Positions 8,913-18,551 are shown, counted from the stretch's first letter. The stretch: 64,000 bases of DNA from Roseobacter sp. (GCA_024636475.1 JAGXHA010000055.1:17818-81817), one strand, 5' to 3'. A program made the numbers and translations. Notes: a model not told the origin generated them from the letters alone.

Positions 8913-10241
8913 TTAGGCCAATGCTTCTTCTGCCGCTGCCGCAAGTCGGAGCAAGCGCTCTTCGCATCCCGGAGCCGCCATCATCGTCAAGCCACAAGAT
9001 GCAGTTCCAGTCGGCAAGGTTATCGCGCACAAACCCAACAAGTTTCCAATGCGGGTGTTGCGCAAGGTCATCAGATTCGCCGAGACATAATAGTCGTGGT
9101 CCTGCTCCAATCGCTCACGTTTGGGCGGCAAAATGGGTGCGGTTGGTAAGATCACCGCATCAAACCCTGCGCTCGCCTGAAGATAGAGCTTTCGAATACC
9201 TTCCAGCTTTGTCCAAGCCGCCACATAGTCAGGGCCGGAATGTGTCTTGCCCAACCGGAAACGTTCCAGAATTTCGACATACATCGCGTCTGGATTGGCT
9301 TCGATCACGTCCCGCCATAGTCCGTAGGCTTCGGCTGTGAACAAACAGCCACTAAGCGGCATTGCATCTTCCAACGCTGGAAAGCTGATCTCTTCCACGA
9401 CAGCACCAGCGTCTTTCAGTTTTTCGACGGCAGCCTTGAACCCTGCAGCGGGCACATCAGCCAGATCATCCACCGCAACAGTTCGCAAATCTGCAAAACG
9501 CAGGCCTTCGAGGTCCGCCCTGTCAAGATCGGCGGGTTTGGTGCCTTCAAGTGCGGCAAGCAGCAACCCTGCATCTTCCACAGACCGGCACAACGGCCCG
9601 ATCGTGTCAAACTTTCGTGCAAGCGGAACAACACCTTCCAGCGGCAGCCGGCCAGCGGTTGTTTTCAGCCCGACCAGATCGTTCCAGGCGGCAGGAACCC
9701 GCACGGAGCCACCGGTGTCAGACCCAATCGCTGCCGCAGCCAGCCCAAACGCAACCGACGCCGCAGCCCCCGAAGAGGATCCACCGGAAACGGCATCCAT
9801 ATCATTGACGCAAGGCGGCGTAGCCGTCGACGGGTTGTGGCCCAAGCCAGAAAACGCAAGTTCGCTCATGTGTGTCTTACCAAGACAGACCAATCCCATC
9901 GCGGTTGCATTTTTCAGCACCCGCGCATCCGCGTCCGGCACTCTGTCTTTCAGCAACATTGATCCCGCTTCGGTCACTGTGCCGGCAGTATCAAACAGGT
10001 CTTTCCAGCTGATCGGCACACCGTCCAGTGGTGACAAGCGGTGCCCCGCTTTTGCACGGGCACTGGCTGCACGCGCCTCGGCCATGGCACGGTCTGCGGT
10101 CACGCGGGCATAGATCCGGTCGCGCAAAGGGTGCGCATCAATCGCATCAAGATATGTTTTGCAAAGATTGACGGGATCGATCTGACCCTCGTCAATGCCC
10201 CGTCCCAGATTCGCAGCAGTCATGGTCAGCCAGTCTTGCAT
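8913..10241 (-). CDS. Amidase signature-family protein
   Basis: A 442-residue amidase-signature enzyme. It has the Gly/Ser-rich GGSSSGAAASVAFGLA segment and SDTGGSVRVPAA, which carry the cis-Ser and nucleophilic Ser of the Ser-cisSer-Lys triad. The upstream SWKDLFDTAG supplies the Lys. Family members hydrolyse a wide range of amides, and this one is not identifiable as GatA because gatB and gatC are not nearby. GAGGGA lies just before the ATG. It is divergent from the UbiH-type gene with only about 50-90 bases between. Confidence 0.85.
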   Translation of the reverse strand: MQDWLTMTAANLGRGIDEGQIDPVNLCKTYLDAIDAHPLRDRIYARVTADRAMAEARAASARAKAGHRLSPLDGVPISWKDLFDTAGTVTEAGSMLLKDRVPDADARVLKNATAMGLVCLGKTHMSELAFSGLGHNPSTATPPCVNDMDAVSGGSSSGAAASVAFGLAAAAIGSDTGGSVRVPAAWNDLVGLKTTAGRLPLEGVVPLARKFDTIGPLCRSVEDAGLLLAALEGTKPADLDRADLEGLRFADLRTVAVDDLADVPAAGFKAAVEKLKDAGAVVEEISFPALEDAMPLSGCLFTAEAYGLWRDVIEANPDAMYVEILERFRLGKTHSGPDYVAAWTKLEGIRKLYLQASAGFDAVILPTAPILPPKRERLEQDHDYYVSANLMTLRNTRIGNLLGLCAITLPTGTASCGLTMMAAPGCEERLLRLAAAAEEALA

Positions 10242-10328
10242 GTCATTCCCTCGCTAAATACGCCGAAATAGACGGTAGCGACGGTTGCGCACATGGACAA
10301 TCCCTACCACGCAACCATATTCAAGCGT

Positions 10329-11555
10329 ATGGATTTTGACACAGATATCGCGATCGTTGGTGGTGGGCTAAACGGCCCCGCCTTGGGCTTGGCTTTAGCG
10401 CAGATCGGTTTGCGCGTTACGATCATCGACCGGCTCGAATCACAGGTCCGCGAGGCCGCAGGCTTTGATGGGCGGTCCTACGCGATGGCGCTGACCTCGA
10501 CGCGGTTGCTGCAAGGCATCGGGGTTTGGGACGCGGTGTCAGATCATGCCCAGCCCATGCTTGCGATCAAGGTAACTGACGGACGCGCCGGCGAAGGGCC
10601 TTCGCCGTTTTTCATGCATTTCGACCATGCCGAGATCGAGGAAGGCCCGATGGGCCACATGGTCGAAGACCGCCATCTGCGCCGCGCATTGAGTGAGGCT
10701 GTTGCTTCGACAAAAGGCATCACCTTGATGAACGGCGAGACCCTGACGGCCCAAACCGTAGACGCATCCGGCGTCACGCTCTCACTTGCCAGCGGGAAAA
10801 CCCTGCGGGCACGGTTACTCGTCGGGGCCGACGGGCGCGGATCAGGCACAGCCGCCCGCGCTGGCATCAAACGGATCGGCTGGGGTTATGCGCAAACGGC
10901 GCTGGTCTGCGCAATTTCACATGAAAAACCTCATGGCGGCGTGGCACACCAGTTTTTCATGCCCCCCGGCCCGTTGGCGATCCTGCCCCTGACAGAAAAC
11001 CGTTCGTCAATTGTCTGGAGCGAAACTGCCGAGGCTGCCGAGAAAATCAATGCGCTGTCAGACGAGGCTTATCTGGACGTATTGCGCCCTAGATTTGGTG
11101 ATTTTCTGGGCGAGATTTCATTGGCGGGGGCGCGATATGCCTATCCCTTAAGTCTGTCGCTTGCCCATTCCATGACCGCTGATCGCGTGGCTTTGCTGGG
11201 CGATGCTGCGCACGGGGTGCACCCGATTGCAGGCCAGGGTCTGAATGCGGGAATGCGCGATGTAGCGGCACTGGCCGAGGTGATCGCAGATGCACAAAGA
11301 CGCGGTCAGGATATCGGAAGTGTGACAGTCTTGGACCAATACCAAGTCTGGCGGCGCTTTGACAATACGGCACTTGCCTTGGCGACAGATAGCTTTAACA
11401 GGCTGTTTTCAAACGACAATCCACTTTTAAGAATGGCGCGGGACATTGGCATGGCCGCAATCAATGCGATGCCCGGTGCGCGGCGTGGATTTATCCGTGA
11501 AGCGGCTGGACTAACAGGCGATTTGCCCCGCCTGATGCAAGGCGAGGCACTGTAG
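10329..11555 (+). CDS. UbiH/UbiF/COQ6-type FAD-dependent hydroxylase
   Basis: A flavoprotein monooxygenase of about 408 residues. It has the N-terminal Rossmann motif DIAIVGGGLNGPALGLALA, the mid-chain VGADGRGSGTA and the C-terminal LLGDAAHGVHPIAGQGLNAG. These three together define the UbiH/UbiF/VisC/COQ6 group, which hydroxylates the ring of ubiquinone precursors. The ATG at 10329 places the dinucleotide motif at the usual distance from the N-terminus. An in-frame ATG at 10293 would add 12 residues. Which ring position it hydroxylates is not decidable here. Confidence 0.85.
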   Translation: MDFDTDIAIVGGGLNGPALGLALAQIGLRVTIIDRLESQVREAAGFDGRSYAMALTSTRLLQGIGVWDAVSDHAQPMLAIKVTDGRAGEGPSPFFMHFDHAEIEEGPMGHMVEDRHLRRALSEAVASTKGITLMNGETLTAQTVDASGVTLSLASGKTLRARLLVGADGRGSGTAARAGIKRIGWGYAQTALVCAISHEKPHGGVAHQFFMPPGPLAILPLTENRSSIVWSETAEAAEKINALSDEAYLDVLRPRFGDFLGEISLAGARYAYPLSLSLAHSMTADRVALLGDAAHGVHPIAGQGLNAGMRDVAALAEVIADAQRRGQDIGSVTVLDQYQVWRRFDNTALALATDSFNRLFSNDNPLLRMARDIGMAAINAMPGARRGFIREAAGLTGDLPRLMQGEAL

Positions 11556-11557
11556 CG

Positions 11558-11743
11558 TCATTCCAAAACACGTGCTTCGTCTACCAGCATCACAGGAATG
11601 CCGTTTCGGATCGGGTAGGCAAGGCCCGCCGCCTTTGACACCAATTCCTGACGATCCATGTCATACCTCAGCGTGGTTTGCGTACGCGGACAGATCAACG
11701 CCTCAAGCATGCGGCGATCAAAACGAACTTCTTCTAGGCTCAA
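11558..11743 (-). CDS. Trm112-family protein (YcaR-like)
   Basis: A 61-residue protein with the Trm112/UPF0434 pattern: [16 protein letters not shown], then [14 protein letters not shown]. In eukaryotes and some bacteria Trm112 proteins activate methyltransferases; the bacterial role is less clear. Only one of the usual zinc-type Cys is present, as is common in proteobacteria. It starts at TTG overlapping the TGA of the LON-domain gene by four bases, so it is probably translated by coupling. It converges on the UbiH-type gene with two bases between stop codons. Confidence 0.85.
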   Translation of the reverse strand: MSLEEVRFDRRMLEALICPRTQTTLRYDMDRQELVSKAAGLAYPIRNGIPVMLVDEARVLE

Positions 11744-12384
11744 TTCATCATCTCCCCTTCTTGGCCGCCGCGCAGGGTATATTCGATCAATGTCAGCAGT
11801 GTTTCGCGACGCGTGGAAAGCGACGGTGCTTCAAGCAGGGCCTGCTTGTCCTCTGACGCGAGGTCCAACATCATCGACAGCGAATTGATCAGCAATTCGT
11901 CATCCGCCTCTTTCAGCGTATCCCAATCCGCAGACAGGTTCCGCGCGTCAAAGTAACGACTGAGAGTATCCAAGAATTTCGGACGGTCGAAATGGGTGTC
12001 TTCTTCATCATTGCCCAAGTCCCGTTCGAAACCATCCCAGTTTACATCGCACCGACGGTACGGCGTAAAACCTTCAATTTCCTTGACAACTCTGAAGCGG
12101 GACACCCCACCAAGGGTAATCATATAGCGCCCGTCTTCGGTCTCGGAAAACTGGGTGATCCTGCCCGCGCAACCAATGGTTTGCAGCCCGGGCCCAACGC
12201 GGCCGGGCACAACATTGGGCTGCACCATTCCGATCAAGCGTCCAGACGTCTTAAGGCAGTCTTCGATCATCTGAAGATAGCGAGGTTCAAAAATATGCAA
12301 TGGAAGCCGCGAGCGGGGGAGCAGCAAAGCTCCACCCAGCGGGAAAATCGCGATTGTATCAGGGAGTTCAGTTTGCTTTATCAT
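11740..12384 (-). CDS. LON peptidase substrate-binding domain protein
   Basis: A 214-residue stand-alone Lon N-terminal domain: [20 protein letters not shown] then [15 protein letters not shown]. It has no ATPase or peptidase part. Such proteins are widespread in alphaproteobacteria between a thioredoxin/CnoX gene and a Trm112 gene, as here, but their biochemical role is not established. The fold binds unfolded protein segments in full-length Lon. It lies 27 bases downstream of the CnoX-like gene. Confidence 0.85.
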   Translation of the reverse strand: MIKQTELPDTIAIFPLGGALLLPRSRLPLHIFEPRYLQMIEDCLKTSGRLIGMVQPNVVPGRVGPGLQTIGCAGRITQFSETEDGRYMITLGGVSRFRVVKEIEGFTPYRRCDVNWDGFERDLGNDEEDTHFDRPKFLDTLSRYFDARNLSADWDTLKEADDELLINSLSMMLDLASEDKQALLEAPSLSTRRETLLTLIEYTLRGGQEGEMMN

Positions 12385-12411
12385 GAAGTGTGATCTAGTC
12401 CGTCAGACGCG

Positions 12412-13332
12412 TTAAGCAAATATCATTGAGCTAAGTTTTCTGCGCCCGTTCAACGCGATTGGGTCGTTTGCCTTGAGCGCATCAAAAATGGTGAACAACT
12501 GGGTCTTTGCAGCCCCTTCGTTCCATTCCCGATCCTTGCCGAACAAGGTTAAAAGCTGGTCAACCGCGCCTTGTGTTTCACCACGTGCATGCAACGCCTG
12601 CGCCAGATCAAACCGTGCTTGCAGGTCATCAGGGTTTGCGTCAACCGCCGCTTGCAGTTCGGCCACAGGGCCAGCGTTTGCCGCCTGGCGAGCAAGTTGC
12701 AGCTGCGCATGGGCCGCTTCAAGCTCTGGCGCTTTCGAGATTTCGATGGGCGCACCGTTCAGATGTGCTTCGGCCTCGTCCAGCTTTTCAAGGGCGATGT
12801 AGGCGCGCACCATGCCACCGTATGCTCCCGCGTGGTTCGGGTCTTCGCCCAGAATAGCCGCGAAGGTGTCTAAAGCGTCTTGTGCGGTACCTTCAGCCAA
12901 CATGTCCTCGGCAGCGGCAACGGCATCATTCAAGGCTTCACCGGGGGCCTCTCCGCCGCCCGCTTTAACAACGCGGTCGATAAACGCCTTGATTTCGGAC
13001 TGGGGCACTGCGCCTTGAAAACCGTCCACTGGCTGGCCTTTGTAAAAGGCAAAAACCGTCGGCAGTGACTGGATTTGGAGCTGACTAACGATCTGCTGGG
13101 CCTCGTCGGCGTTGACTTTGACCATTTTCACCGCCCCTTTGGCCGCGCGTACGGCGTCCTCCAACATTGGGCCTAGGGTTTTGCACGGGCCGCACCATGG
13201 GGCCCAGAAATCGACAACAACCGGCACCTGCTGAGACGCCTCAACGACATCTGCCATAAAGGTGGCTTCGGTCGTGTCCTTAATCAGATCGGTGTCGGGC
13301 GCGGTCGAAAGGTTCAAATCCATCATTTCCAT
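12412..13332 (-). CDS. cnoX: Thioredoxin-fold chaperone CnoX/YbbN
   Basis: A 306-residue fusion of a thioredoxin domain (about 20-130, active site WAPWCGPCK) with a C-terminal TPR-like region (about 135-306, Ala/Leu/Glu-rich helices). This matches CnoX (YbbN), a holdase that passes clients to GroEL and protects them from hypochlorous-acid oxidation. The CGPC motif suggests redox activity, in contrast to the E. coli SXXC form. It lies between xthA and the LON-domain gene on the same strand, so the block couples redox stress, protein quality control and DNA repair. Confidence 0.85.
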   Translation of the reverse strand: MEMMDLNLSTAPDTDLIKDTTEATFMADVVEASQQVPVVVDFWAPWCGPCKTLGPMLEDAVRAAKGAVKMVKVNADEAQQIVSQLQIQSLPTVFAFYKGQPVDGFQGAVPQSEIKAFIDRVVKAGGGEAPGEALNDAVAAAEDMLAEGTAQDALDTFAAILGEDPNHAGAYGGMVRAYIALEKLDEAEAHLNGAPIEISKAPELEAAHAQLQLARQAANAGPVAELQAAVDANPDDLQARFDLAQALHARGETQGAVDQLLTLFGKDREWNEGAAKTQLFTIFDALKANDPIALNGRRKLSSMIFA

Positions 13333-13378
13333 ATCCTCACTTTGGGTTACCCTTTATATGAGGGCGCAAATTTTTATT

Positions 13379-14167
13379 TCAAAGGTCGAATGTTGCAAAG
13401 ACCGGCACGTGGTCACTTGGCTTTTCCCAACCGCGCACATCACGCAAGATGCGACTGGAATGTGCAGCATTCGATATATCGGGCGTCGCCCAAACGTGAT
13501 CCAGGCGTCGCCCCTTATCTGCAACGTCCCAGTCCTTGGCACGATACGACCACCAACTGTAGAGGTTGCCCTCGGGAATATCTTGCCGCGTGATGTCGAC
13601 AAAACCGCCCGCGTCCTGAGTTTCGGCCAGCTTTTCAACTTCAATCGGTGTATGACTGACCACTTTAAGAAGCTGCTTGTGCCCCCAGACATCATCCTCG
13701 CGCGGGGCGATGTTCAGATCGCCAACAAGAATAGATTTTTCCGGTTTATCTCCGTAGAACCAATCACGCATGCCAGCAAGGTAGTCCAGCTTTTGGCCGA
13801 ACTTCTCGTTGATTTCGCGGTCTGGAACATCACCACCGGCCGGGACATAGAAATTATGAATCGCCACACCGTTCTCAAGCTTGGCCGCAACGTGCCGCGC
13901 ATGGCCCAATGTTGCAAAATCCTGATCACCTGCATCTTCCAGCGGCAAACGCGATAGAATCGCAACGCCGTTGTATCCCTTTTGCCCACGCGCAATCATG
14001 TGGGTGTATCCAGCCGCCTGAAACGCCTCTACCGGGATTTTATCAACAGGGCTTTTGCACTCCTGCAAGCACAGCACGTCAGGGCCCTGCTCTTGCAACA
14101 GCTTGAGGACAAGTGGTTCGCGAAGACGCACCGAATTAATGTTCCATGTCGCAAGCGTAAATGACAT
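13379..14167 (-). CDS. xthA: Exodeoxyribonuclease III
   Basis: A 262-residue EEP-family nuclease. LATWNINSVRLR, LCLQECKSP, VGDLNIAPREDDVWG and the C-terminal RLDHVWAT and KPSDHVPVFA are the metal-binding and catalytic segments of exonuclease III. It cleaves at AP sites and digests 3' ends in base-excision repair. It is the first gene of the minus-strand block xthA - cnoX - LON - Trm112. Confidence 0.92.
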   Translation of the reverse strand: MSFTLATWNINSVRLREPLVLKLLQEQGPDVLCLQECKSPVDKIPVEAFQAAGYTHMIARGQKGYNGVAILSRLPLEDAGDQDFATLGHARHVAAKLENGVAIHNFYVPAGGDVPDREINEKFGQKLDYLAGMRDWFYGDKPEKSILVGDLNIAPREDDVWGHKQLLKVVSHTPIEVEKLAETQDAGGFVDITRQDIPEGNLYSWWSYRAKDWDVADKGRRLDHVWATPDISNAAHSSRILRDVRGWEKPSDHVPVFATFDL

Positions 14168-14253
14168 CGATTGCTCCCTCTAAAGTCAGATCGCGCAGAC
14201 CTTAGCCCGAAAGGCAACATGGCCACCATGGCGAAATCCGATACCCTTAAGAC

Positions 14254-14282
14254 AAAAAAAGGCCGAGCCCAAAGGCCCGGCC
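14254..14282 (-). terminator. Strong intrinsic terminator, possible end of a small RNA
   Basis: On the minus strand GGCCGGGCC pairs with GGCTCGGCC (nine pairs, one G-U) around a short TTTG-type loop, followed by seven T. It lies about 120 bases beyond the response-regulator stop codon, so it may end that transcript or a separate small RNA from the 14283-14404 gap. Confidence 0.8.
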
Positions 14283-14404
14283 AAGTCCAACAGGGAGGTA
14301 TGTATCGTTACCCGGATACAAAAGTCGTGTTCAAACCGATTGGCGGGTCATGAAAACCCCGCCGCTCATTAAATTAACGGTGTAGAATTGATTAAGTTCC
14401 AGAC
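14283..14404 (-). ncRNA. Candidate small RNA or long 3' UTR of the response-regulator gene
   Basis: This gap between the regulator stop codon and the terminator has no coding frame. Its minus-strand sequence contains CATACCTCCCTG, whose CCUCC is complementary to ribosome-binding sites, a feature of several Rhodobacterales small RNAs. No clear promoter is visible, so it could equally be released from the regulator mRNA. The assignment is an inference. Confidence 0.25.
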
Positions 14405-15091
14405 CTAGGAAACTAATCTGTAACCGCCTGATTCCGTTACTAAAATACGCGCATTCGAGGGGTCGGGCTCGATCTTTTGACGCAGTCTGTAAATATGGGT
14501 TTCAAGCGTGTGCGTCGTGACGCCTGCGTTGTAGCCCCAAACTTCGTGCAAAAGCGTGTCGCGCGGAACGACACCTGCAGCGGAGCGGTACAGAAACTTT
14601 AGAATATTGGTCTCTTTCTCGGTCAGACGAATCTTTTTATCGTCTTCCGACACCAACAGCTTTGCGGAAGGCTTAAACGTATAGGGTCCAAGCTGGAAAA
14701 TCGCTTCTTCCGATTGCTCATGCTGGCGCAATTGCGCACGGATACGGGCAAGCAGAACGGGAAACTTGAACGGCTTTGTGACATAATCGTTGGCACCCGC
14801 ATCCAATCCCATGATCGTATCAGCGTCGCTGTCATGGCCCGTCAGCATCAGGATGGGGCTTTTCACACCCAGCGTGCGCAGCTCGCGGCACAGGTCACGA
14901 CCGTCTATATCGGGCAACCCTACGTCAAGAATAACCAAATCATATAGCGCCTCAGCCGCGCGGGTTTTAGCGTCAGCACCATTGGCCGCTTCAAAAACAT
15001 CGAAGTCCTCGGTCAGTAACAATTGTTCGCTCAACGCGTCGCGCAGATCGTCGTCATCATCCACAAGCAAGATTTTCTTCAACTGGGCCAT
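14405..15091 (-). CDS. OmpR/PhoB-family response regulator
   Basis: A 228-residue two-domain regulator. The receiver has the acidic cluster LLVDDDDDL, the phospho-acceptor Asp in LVILDVGLPD, and the Lys in YVTKPFKFP. The C-terminal winged helix ends with HIYRLRQKIEPD and ESGGYRLVS. No histidine kinase is adjacent, so it is an orphan in this window and its partner and regulon are unknown. It is divergent from ribA across about 165 bases. Confidence 0.88.
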   Translation of the reverse strand: MAQLKKILLVDDDDDLRDALSEQLLLTEDFDVFEAANGADAKTRAAEALYDLVILDVGLPDIDGRDLCRELRTLGVKSPILMLTGHDSDADTIMGLDAGANDYVTKPFKFPVLLARIRAQLRQHEQSEEAIFQLGPYTFKPSAKLLVSEDDKKIRLTEKETNILKFLYRSAAGVVPRDTLLHEVWGYNAGVTTHTLETHIYRLRQKIEPDPSNARILVTESGGYRLVS

Positions 15092-15257
15092 ATCAACTCA
15101 TCCTCTACAGTTGACTTAAAAGTGTGCTCACGAAGCCGTGCGAACAAGAGGCGCGGCGATTTATTCACAGCACCGTGCGCAAATCACGGCAATTGTTTCA
15201 TTTCCGGGGGATCTGACCTAAGTATCTTTCAATATCACAGCGAAAGATTTCAAACTC

Positions 15258-16346
15258 ATGGCATTTGGCCCCGACATAACTGAACAGCTTGCGCGGGCGC
15301 GGGCAGATTTGCGCATGGGCGTTCCTGTCGTAATCTTGGGCGAAGCGCCCGTTCTGGCCTTGGCCGCTGAAACGCTGACAGCGCAGCGCCTGACCGCTGT
15401 CTTGGCACTTGGCGGCGAGCCTGTCCTTGCGATTACCGCCCGCCGCGCCCAGACACTTAAAGCCCGTGCTTATGATGGAACCTTGGCGCGCGTTTTGTTG
15501 CCTCAAGACGCAACTCCGCGTTGGGTGCAGTCTGTCGCCGATCCTGCCGATGACCTGCGCAGCCCGATGAAAGGGCCACTGGCCTGTGCACGCGGCGGTG
15601 ATTCCACAGCGCATGATGCGGTGTTGAAGCTCGTGAAATCCGCGCGTTTGCTGCCTGCTGCACTTATTTTGAACCTGCCAGATGCTGCAGGTTTTGCTGC
15701 CAGACACGGATTGACCACCCTCAATCTGGCCGAGGCGCTTCCTGCACTTGCAGCGCAAAGCCCGCTGCATCCGGTCATAAATGCACGCCTCCCGATGGAG
15801 GTATCAGAAGCCGGACGGCTGCATATTTTCCGCCCCGATGACGGTGGCGAGGAACATTACGCCATCGAAATCGGACGCCCTGACCGCAGCAAGCCGGTTT
15901 TGGCGCGGCTTCATTCCGCCTGCTTTACCGGGGATCTGATGGGCAGTTTGAAATGCGATTGCGGCCCGCAGCTACACGCTGCACTCGCGCAGATGGGGGC
16001 CGAGGGGCACGGTGTGCTTTTATACCTGAACCAAGAGGGGCGCGGCATCGGTCTGGCGAACAAGATGCGTGCATACTCCCTTCAGGATCAAGGGTTTGAT
16101 ACGGTCGAAGCGAACCACCGTCTTGGCTTTGAAGATGACGAACGTGATTTCCGCCTTGGGTCGGACATCCTGAAATCAATGGGATTTTCTGCCGTTCGCC
16201 TGCTCACAAACAACCCCCGCAAGGTCGAGATGATGGAGGCAAGTGGCGTCAAAGTCGCTGAGCGTGTCCCGCTTAAAGTCGGAGAGAACCGTCACAATAC
16301 CGCCTATCTGGCGACCAAGGCAGCCAAGTCGGGGCACCTTCTGTGA
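15258..16346 (+). CDS. ribA: GTP cyclohydrolase II with a degenerate RibB-like N-terminal domain
   Basis: The C-terminal half is a full RibA. The zinc ligands are Cys222, Cys233 and Cys235 in the span [15 protein letters not shown], followed by [13 protein letters not shown] and LLTNNPRKV. It opens GTP to start riboflavin synthesis. The N-terminal ~170 residues align with dihydroxybutanone-phosphate synthase ([10 protein letters not shown]) but the acidic RENEGD-type catalytic segment is missing, replaced by [11 protein letters not shown]. So only the RibA step is likely, and RibB activity must come from elsewhere. Its TGA overlaps the GTG of the next gene. Confidence 0.9.
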   Translation: MAFGPDITEQLARARADLRMGVPVVILGEAPVLALAAETLTAQRLTAVLALGGEPVLAITARRAQTLKARAYDGTLARVLLPQDATPRWVQSVADPADDLRSPMKGPLACARGGDSTAHDAVLKLVKSARLLPAALILNLPDAAGFAARHGLTTLNLAEALPALAAQSPLHPVINARLPMEVSEAGRLHIFRPDDGGEEHYAIEIGRPDRSKPVLARLHSACFTGDLMGSLKCDCGPQLHAALAQMGAEGHGVLLYLNQEGRGIGLANKMRAYSLQDQGFDTVEANHRLGFEDDERDFRLGSDILKSMGFSAVRLLTNNPRKVEMMEASGVKVAERVPLKVGENRHNTAYLATKAAKSGHLL

Positions 16347-16837
16347 CGCCGGATGACATGGTGCTGACCCCGATGGGCCTGCGGTTTCAGGGGAAAACCT
16401 ACCCCTGCACGATTGGAAAAACCGGTATTACATCCCGCAAAAAAGAAGGCGACGGGGCGACGCCGCGCGGCGTTCATCGCATCGTGGGTATGCTGTATCG
16501 GCCTGATCGAATCGCGCGCCCTGCGCAGTGGGCCAAGCCGATCGGGCCACCCGATCTGTGGTCCGATGATTCCCGCGACGAAGACTACAACATGATGGTA
16601 CGCGCGCCCTACGCGCCCAGCCACGAAAAGCTGCGGCGCGGCGATCTGCTGTATGATCTGGTGATTCTTACCGATTGGAACTGGCCATACGCCGTCAAAG
16701 GCCGTGGATCAGCGATCTTTATCCATCAATACCGCCGTCCCGGGTATCCCACGGAAGGATGTATCGCGATGTCGCGCAGCCACCTGCGCCGCATCGCCCC
16801 AAATATCAAATACTGCACACGGCTGATCGTTCCCTAA
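16343..16837 (+). CDS. L,D-transpeptidase/YkuD-domain protein
   Basis: A 164-residue YkuD-fold protein starting at GTG (GTGA overlap with ribA). The catalytic signature is present as [18 protein letters not shown], with the His and the Cys of the usual H-x(14-17)-[ST]-x-G-C pattern. Family members cross-link peptidoglycan or attach lipoproteins to it. There is no signal peptide, as in many short members of the YkuD group annotated as L,D-transpeptidase catalytic-domain proteins, so a cytoplasmic or unknown role is possible. Confidence 0.8.
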   Translation: MTPDDMVLTPMGLRFQGKTYPCTIGKTGITSRKKEGDGATPRGVHRIVGMLYRPDRIARPAQWAKPIGPPDLWSDDSRDEDYNMMVRAPYAPSHEKLRRGDLLYDLVILTDWNWPYAVKGRGSAIFIHQYRRPGYPTEGCIAMSRSHLRRIAPNIKYCTRLIVP

Positions 16838-16846
16838 GGCGGCTTT

Positions 16847-17503
16847 CTACTCCGCCGTCACCCGCTCACCGAAAATGGCCGATCCAACCCGGATATGCGT
16901 CGCACCTAGTGCGATCGCTTTCTCGAAATCACTGCTCATGCCCATCGACAGCCCCGCAAGGCCGTTGCGCGCCGCAATCTTGGCCAGAAGCGCAAAATGC
17001 AAAGCGGCTTCCTCGTCTACGGGGGGGATGCACATCAATCCACGAACAGGCAGATCAAGCGACTGACATTGCTTGATAAAATAATCAGCCTCTGTCGGAA
17101 GAACACCCGCTTTCTGTTCTTCTTCGCCAGTGTTCACCTGAATGAACATGTCAGGGCATCGCCCCAGTTCCTGCGCCAACCGCGCAAAGCTATTTGCCAG
17201 TTTCAGACGATCCAGCGTGTGGATCGCGTCAAACAACTCCATCGCAGGGCGGGCTTTGTTGGTTTGTAGCGGCCCGATCAGATGCACCTCGACGCCGGAA
17301 AACTGCTGTTTGAAATCAGGCCATTTGCCTTCGGCCTCTTGCACGCGGTTCTCGCCAAAGCAGCGATGGCCTTGCTCCAGGACCGCTCGGACCCGTGCGT
17401 TCGGCTGGACCTTGCTGACAGCAATTAACGAAACGCTGCCCGACGCGCGTCCGGCGTTTTCTTCAGCGTTTGCAATGCGTGTGGTGATGTCGTCCAAGCT
17501 CAT
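16847..17503 (-). CDS. YggS-family PLP homeostasis protein
   Basis: A 218-residue single-domain alanine-racemase-fold protein. The PLP lysine is in LIAVSKVQP, and GENRVQEAEGKW, HLIGPLQTNKA and GLSMGMSSDFEKAI are the family signatures. YggS/PLPBP proteins bind PLP without enzymatic turnover and help keep vitamin B6 pools balanced. I chose the ATG at 17503 because a GGGAG site lies just upstream. The longer frame beyond it reads through the porin terminator. It converges on the YkuD gene. Confidence 0.88.
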   Translation of the reverse strand: MSLDDITTRIANAEENAGRASGSVSLIAVSKVQPNARVRAVLEQGHRCFGENRVQEAEGKWPDFKQQFSGVEVHLIGPLQTNKARPAMELFDAIHTLDRLKLANSFARLAQELGRCPDMFIQVNTGEEEQKAGVLPTEADYFIKQCQSLDLPVRGLMCIPPVDEEAALHFALLAKIAARNGLAGLSMGMSSDFEKAIALGATHIRVGSAIFGERVTAE

Positions 17504-17548
17504 GATCTGCTCCCTGTATGAGGTCGCACAGAACAACAGCTTGCCGCA

Positions 17549-17585
17549 AAAGAAAAGGGGCAGACCAATGGCCTGCCCCTCTTTT
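17549..17585 (-). terminator. Terminator of the porin gene
   Basis: On the minus strand GGGGCAG pairs with CTGCCCC around a nine-base loop and is followed by TTTTCTTTT. It lies just beyond the porin stop codon and separates it from the YggS gene. Confidence 0.82.
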
Positions 17586-17603
17586 AGATAAGGTGTGCTT
17601 AAC

Positions 17604-18551
17604 TTAGAAGTTAAACTGAACACCCAAGTCTGCAACGTTGTTGGACGCTGAATTGCGACCAACCATACCGCGAAGGGCTACACCACCGCCCAGGTTGTGG
17701 TCGAAGCCAACACCGAAAGAAGTTTTCTTGGCTGGCAAACCATCGTCACCACCAGCAGAAACAGCTGCAACGATCGATGTTGCTGCGCCGACTGCATACT
17801 TACCGGAGATGCCGTAGGAAGTGCCAACAACACTGTCGTCAGCGACGAGCATTGCAAGATCAACCATACCCAGCGAACCGCCAACAGTCAGAACTGTACC
17901 GTCAACGTCTAAAACTGCAGGATTATCGTCTTCCGATTGTGCATAGGCCAAAGCAACAGTCCAGCCGCTGAATGCGTACGAAACGCCTGCGGACATATGA
18001 TCTACCGAGGTACCTCCAGGACCATCAGTGTCCTTGCTACCGGACAACTGACCGCGGAAATCACCAAAGGAGTAGATTGCGCTTACGCCGTTAACGCCTG
18101 CTGCGCCTGTCGCATAACCAATAACCGGAAGACCTGTGTTGCTGTACTGACCAACTGGTGCGGAGAGACCTGGCTCGTAACCGTAGTAGTTGTACATGTT
18201 ATCGATTGAGTCAGCAATGTTACCAACTTCCAAACGGAAACCGCCGGATTCAGCAAAGAAGCGTGGGCCGTTGAAAGATGCAACGTTTCCGGAACCGTCG
18301 TTGTTTTCGTCAGCTTGAACACGAACGCGTGCACCGAAACGAACACCGATGTCGGATGTTGTTTCTGCGTCGATGTCCATACGGAAGCGGCTTTCGATCC
18401 GTGTGTTATCAACTGCTACAGCAGGCGTACCAACTGTACGGTTTTCTTGATACTGCATACCAAAGCGGCCGTAACCGCCAAATGTAACTTCTGCTGCTGC
18501 AACGGAGCCTGTAGCAATCAGGGCTGCTGTTGCGAAGAGAACTTTTTTCAT
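17604..18551 (-). CDS. Outer-membrane porin
   Basis: A 315-residue porin with a 20-residue signal peptide (MKKVLFATAALIATGSVAAA) and a mature chain of alternating beta-strand pattern. It begins EVTFGGYGRFGM and ends with a C-terminal aromatic (GVQFNF) that directs assembly by the BAM complex. It matches the general-diffusion porin type common in Rhodobacteraceae. GAGGG lies eight bases before the ATG, and a strong terminator follows, suggesting high expression. Confidence 0.88.
   Translation of the reverse strand: MKKVLFATAALIATGSVAAAEVTFGGYGRFGMQYQENRTVGTPAVAVDNTRIESRFRMDIDAETTSDIGVRFGARVRVQADENNDGSGNVASFNGPRFFAESGGFRLEVGNIADSIDNMYNYYGYEPGLSAPVGQYSNTGLPVIGYATGAAGVNGVSAIYSFGDFRGQLSGSKDTDGPGGTSVDHMSAGVSYAFSGWTVALAYAQSEDDNPAVLDVDGTVLTVGGSLGMVDLAMLVADDSVVGTSYGISGKYAVGAATSIVAAVSAGGDDGLPAKKTSFGVGFDHNLGGGVALRGMVGRNSASNNVADLGVQFNF

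Noticed and set aside
14171..14353. A 60-codon plus-strand frame between xthA and the response regulator
   Set aside because: It runs through the strong minus-strand terminator, and its Lys-rich part is the T-run read backwards; no ribosome site.
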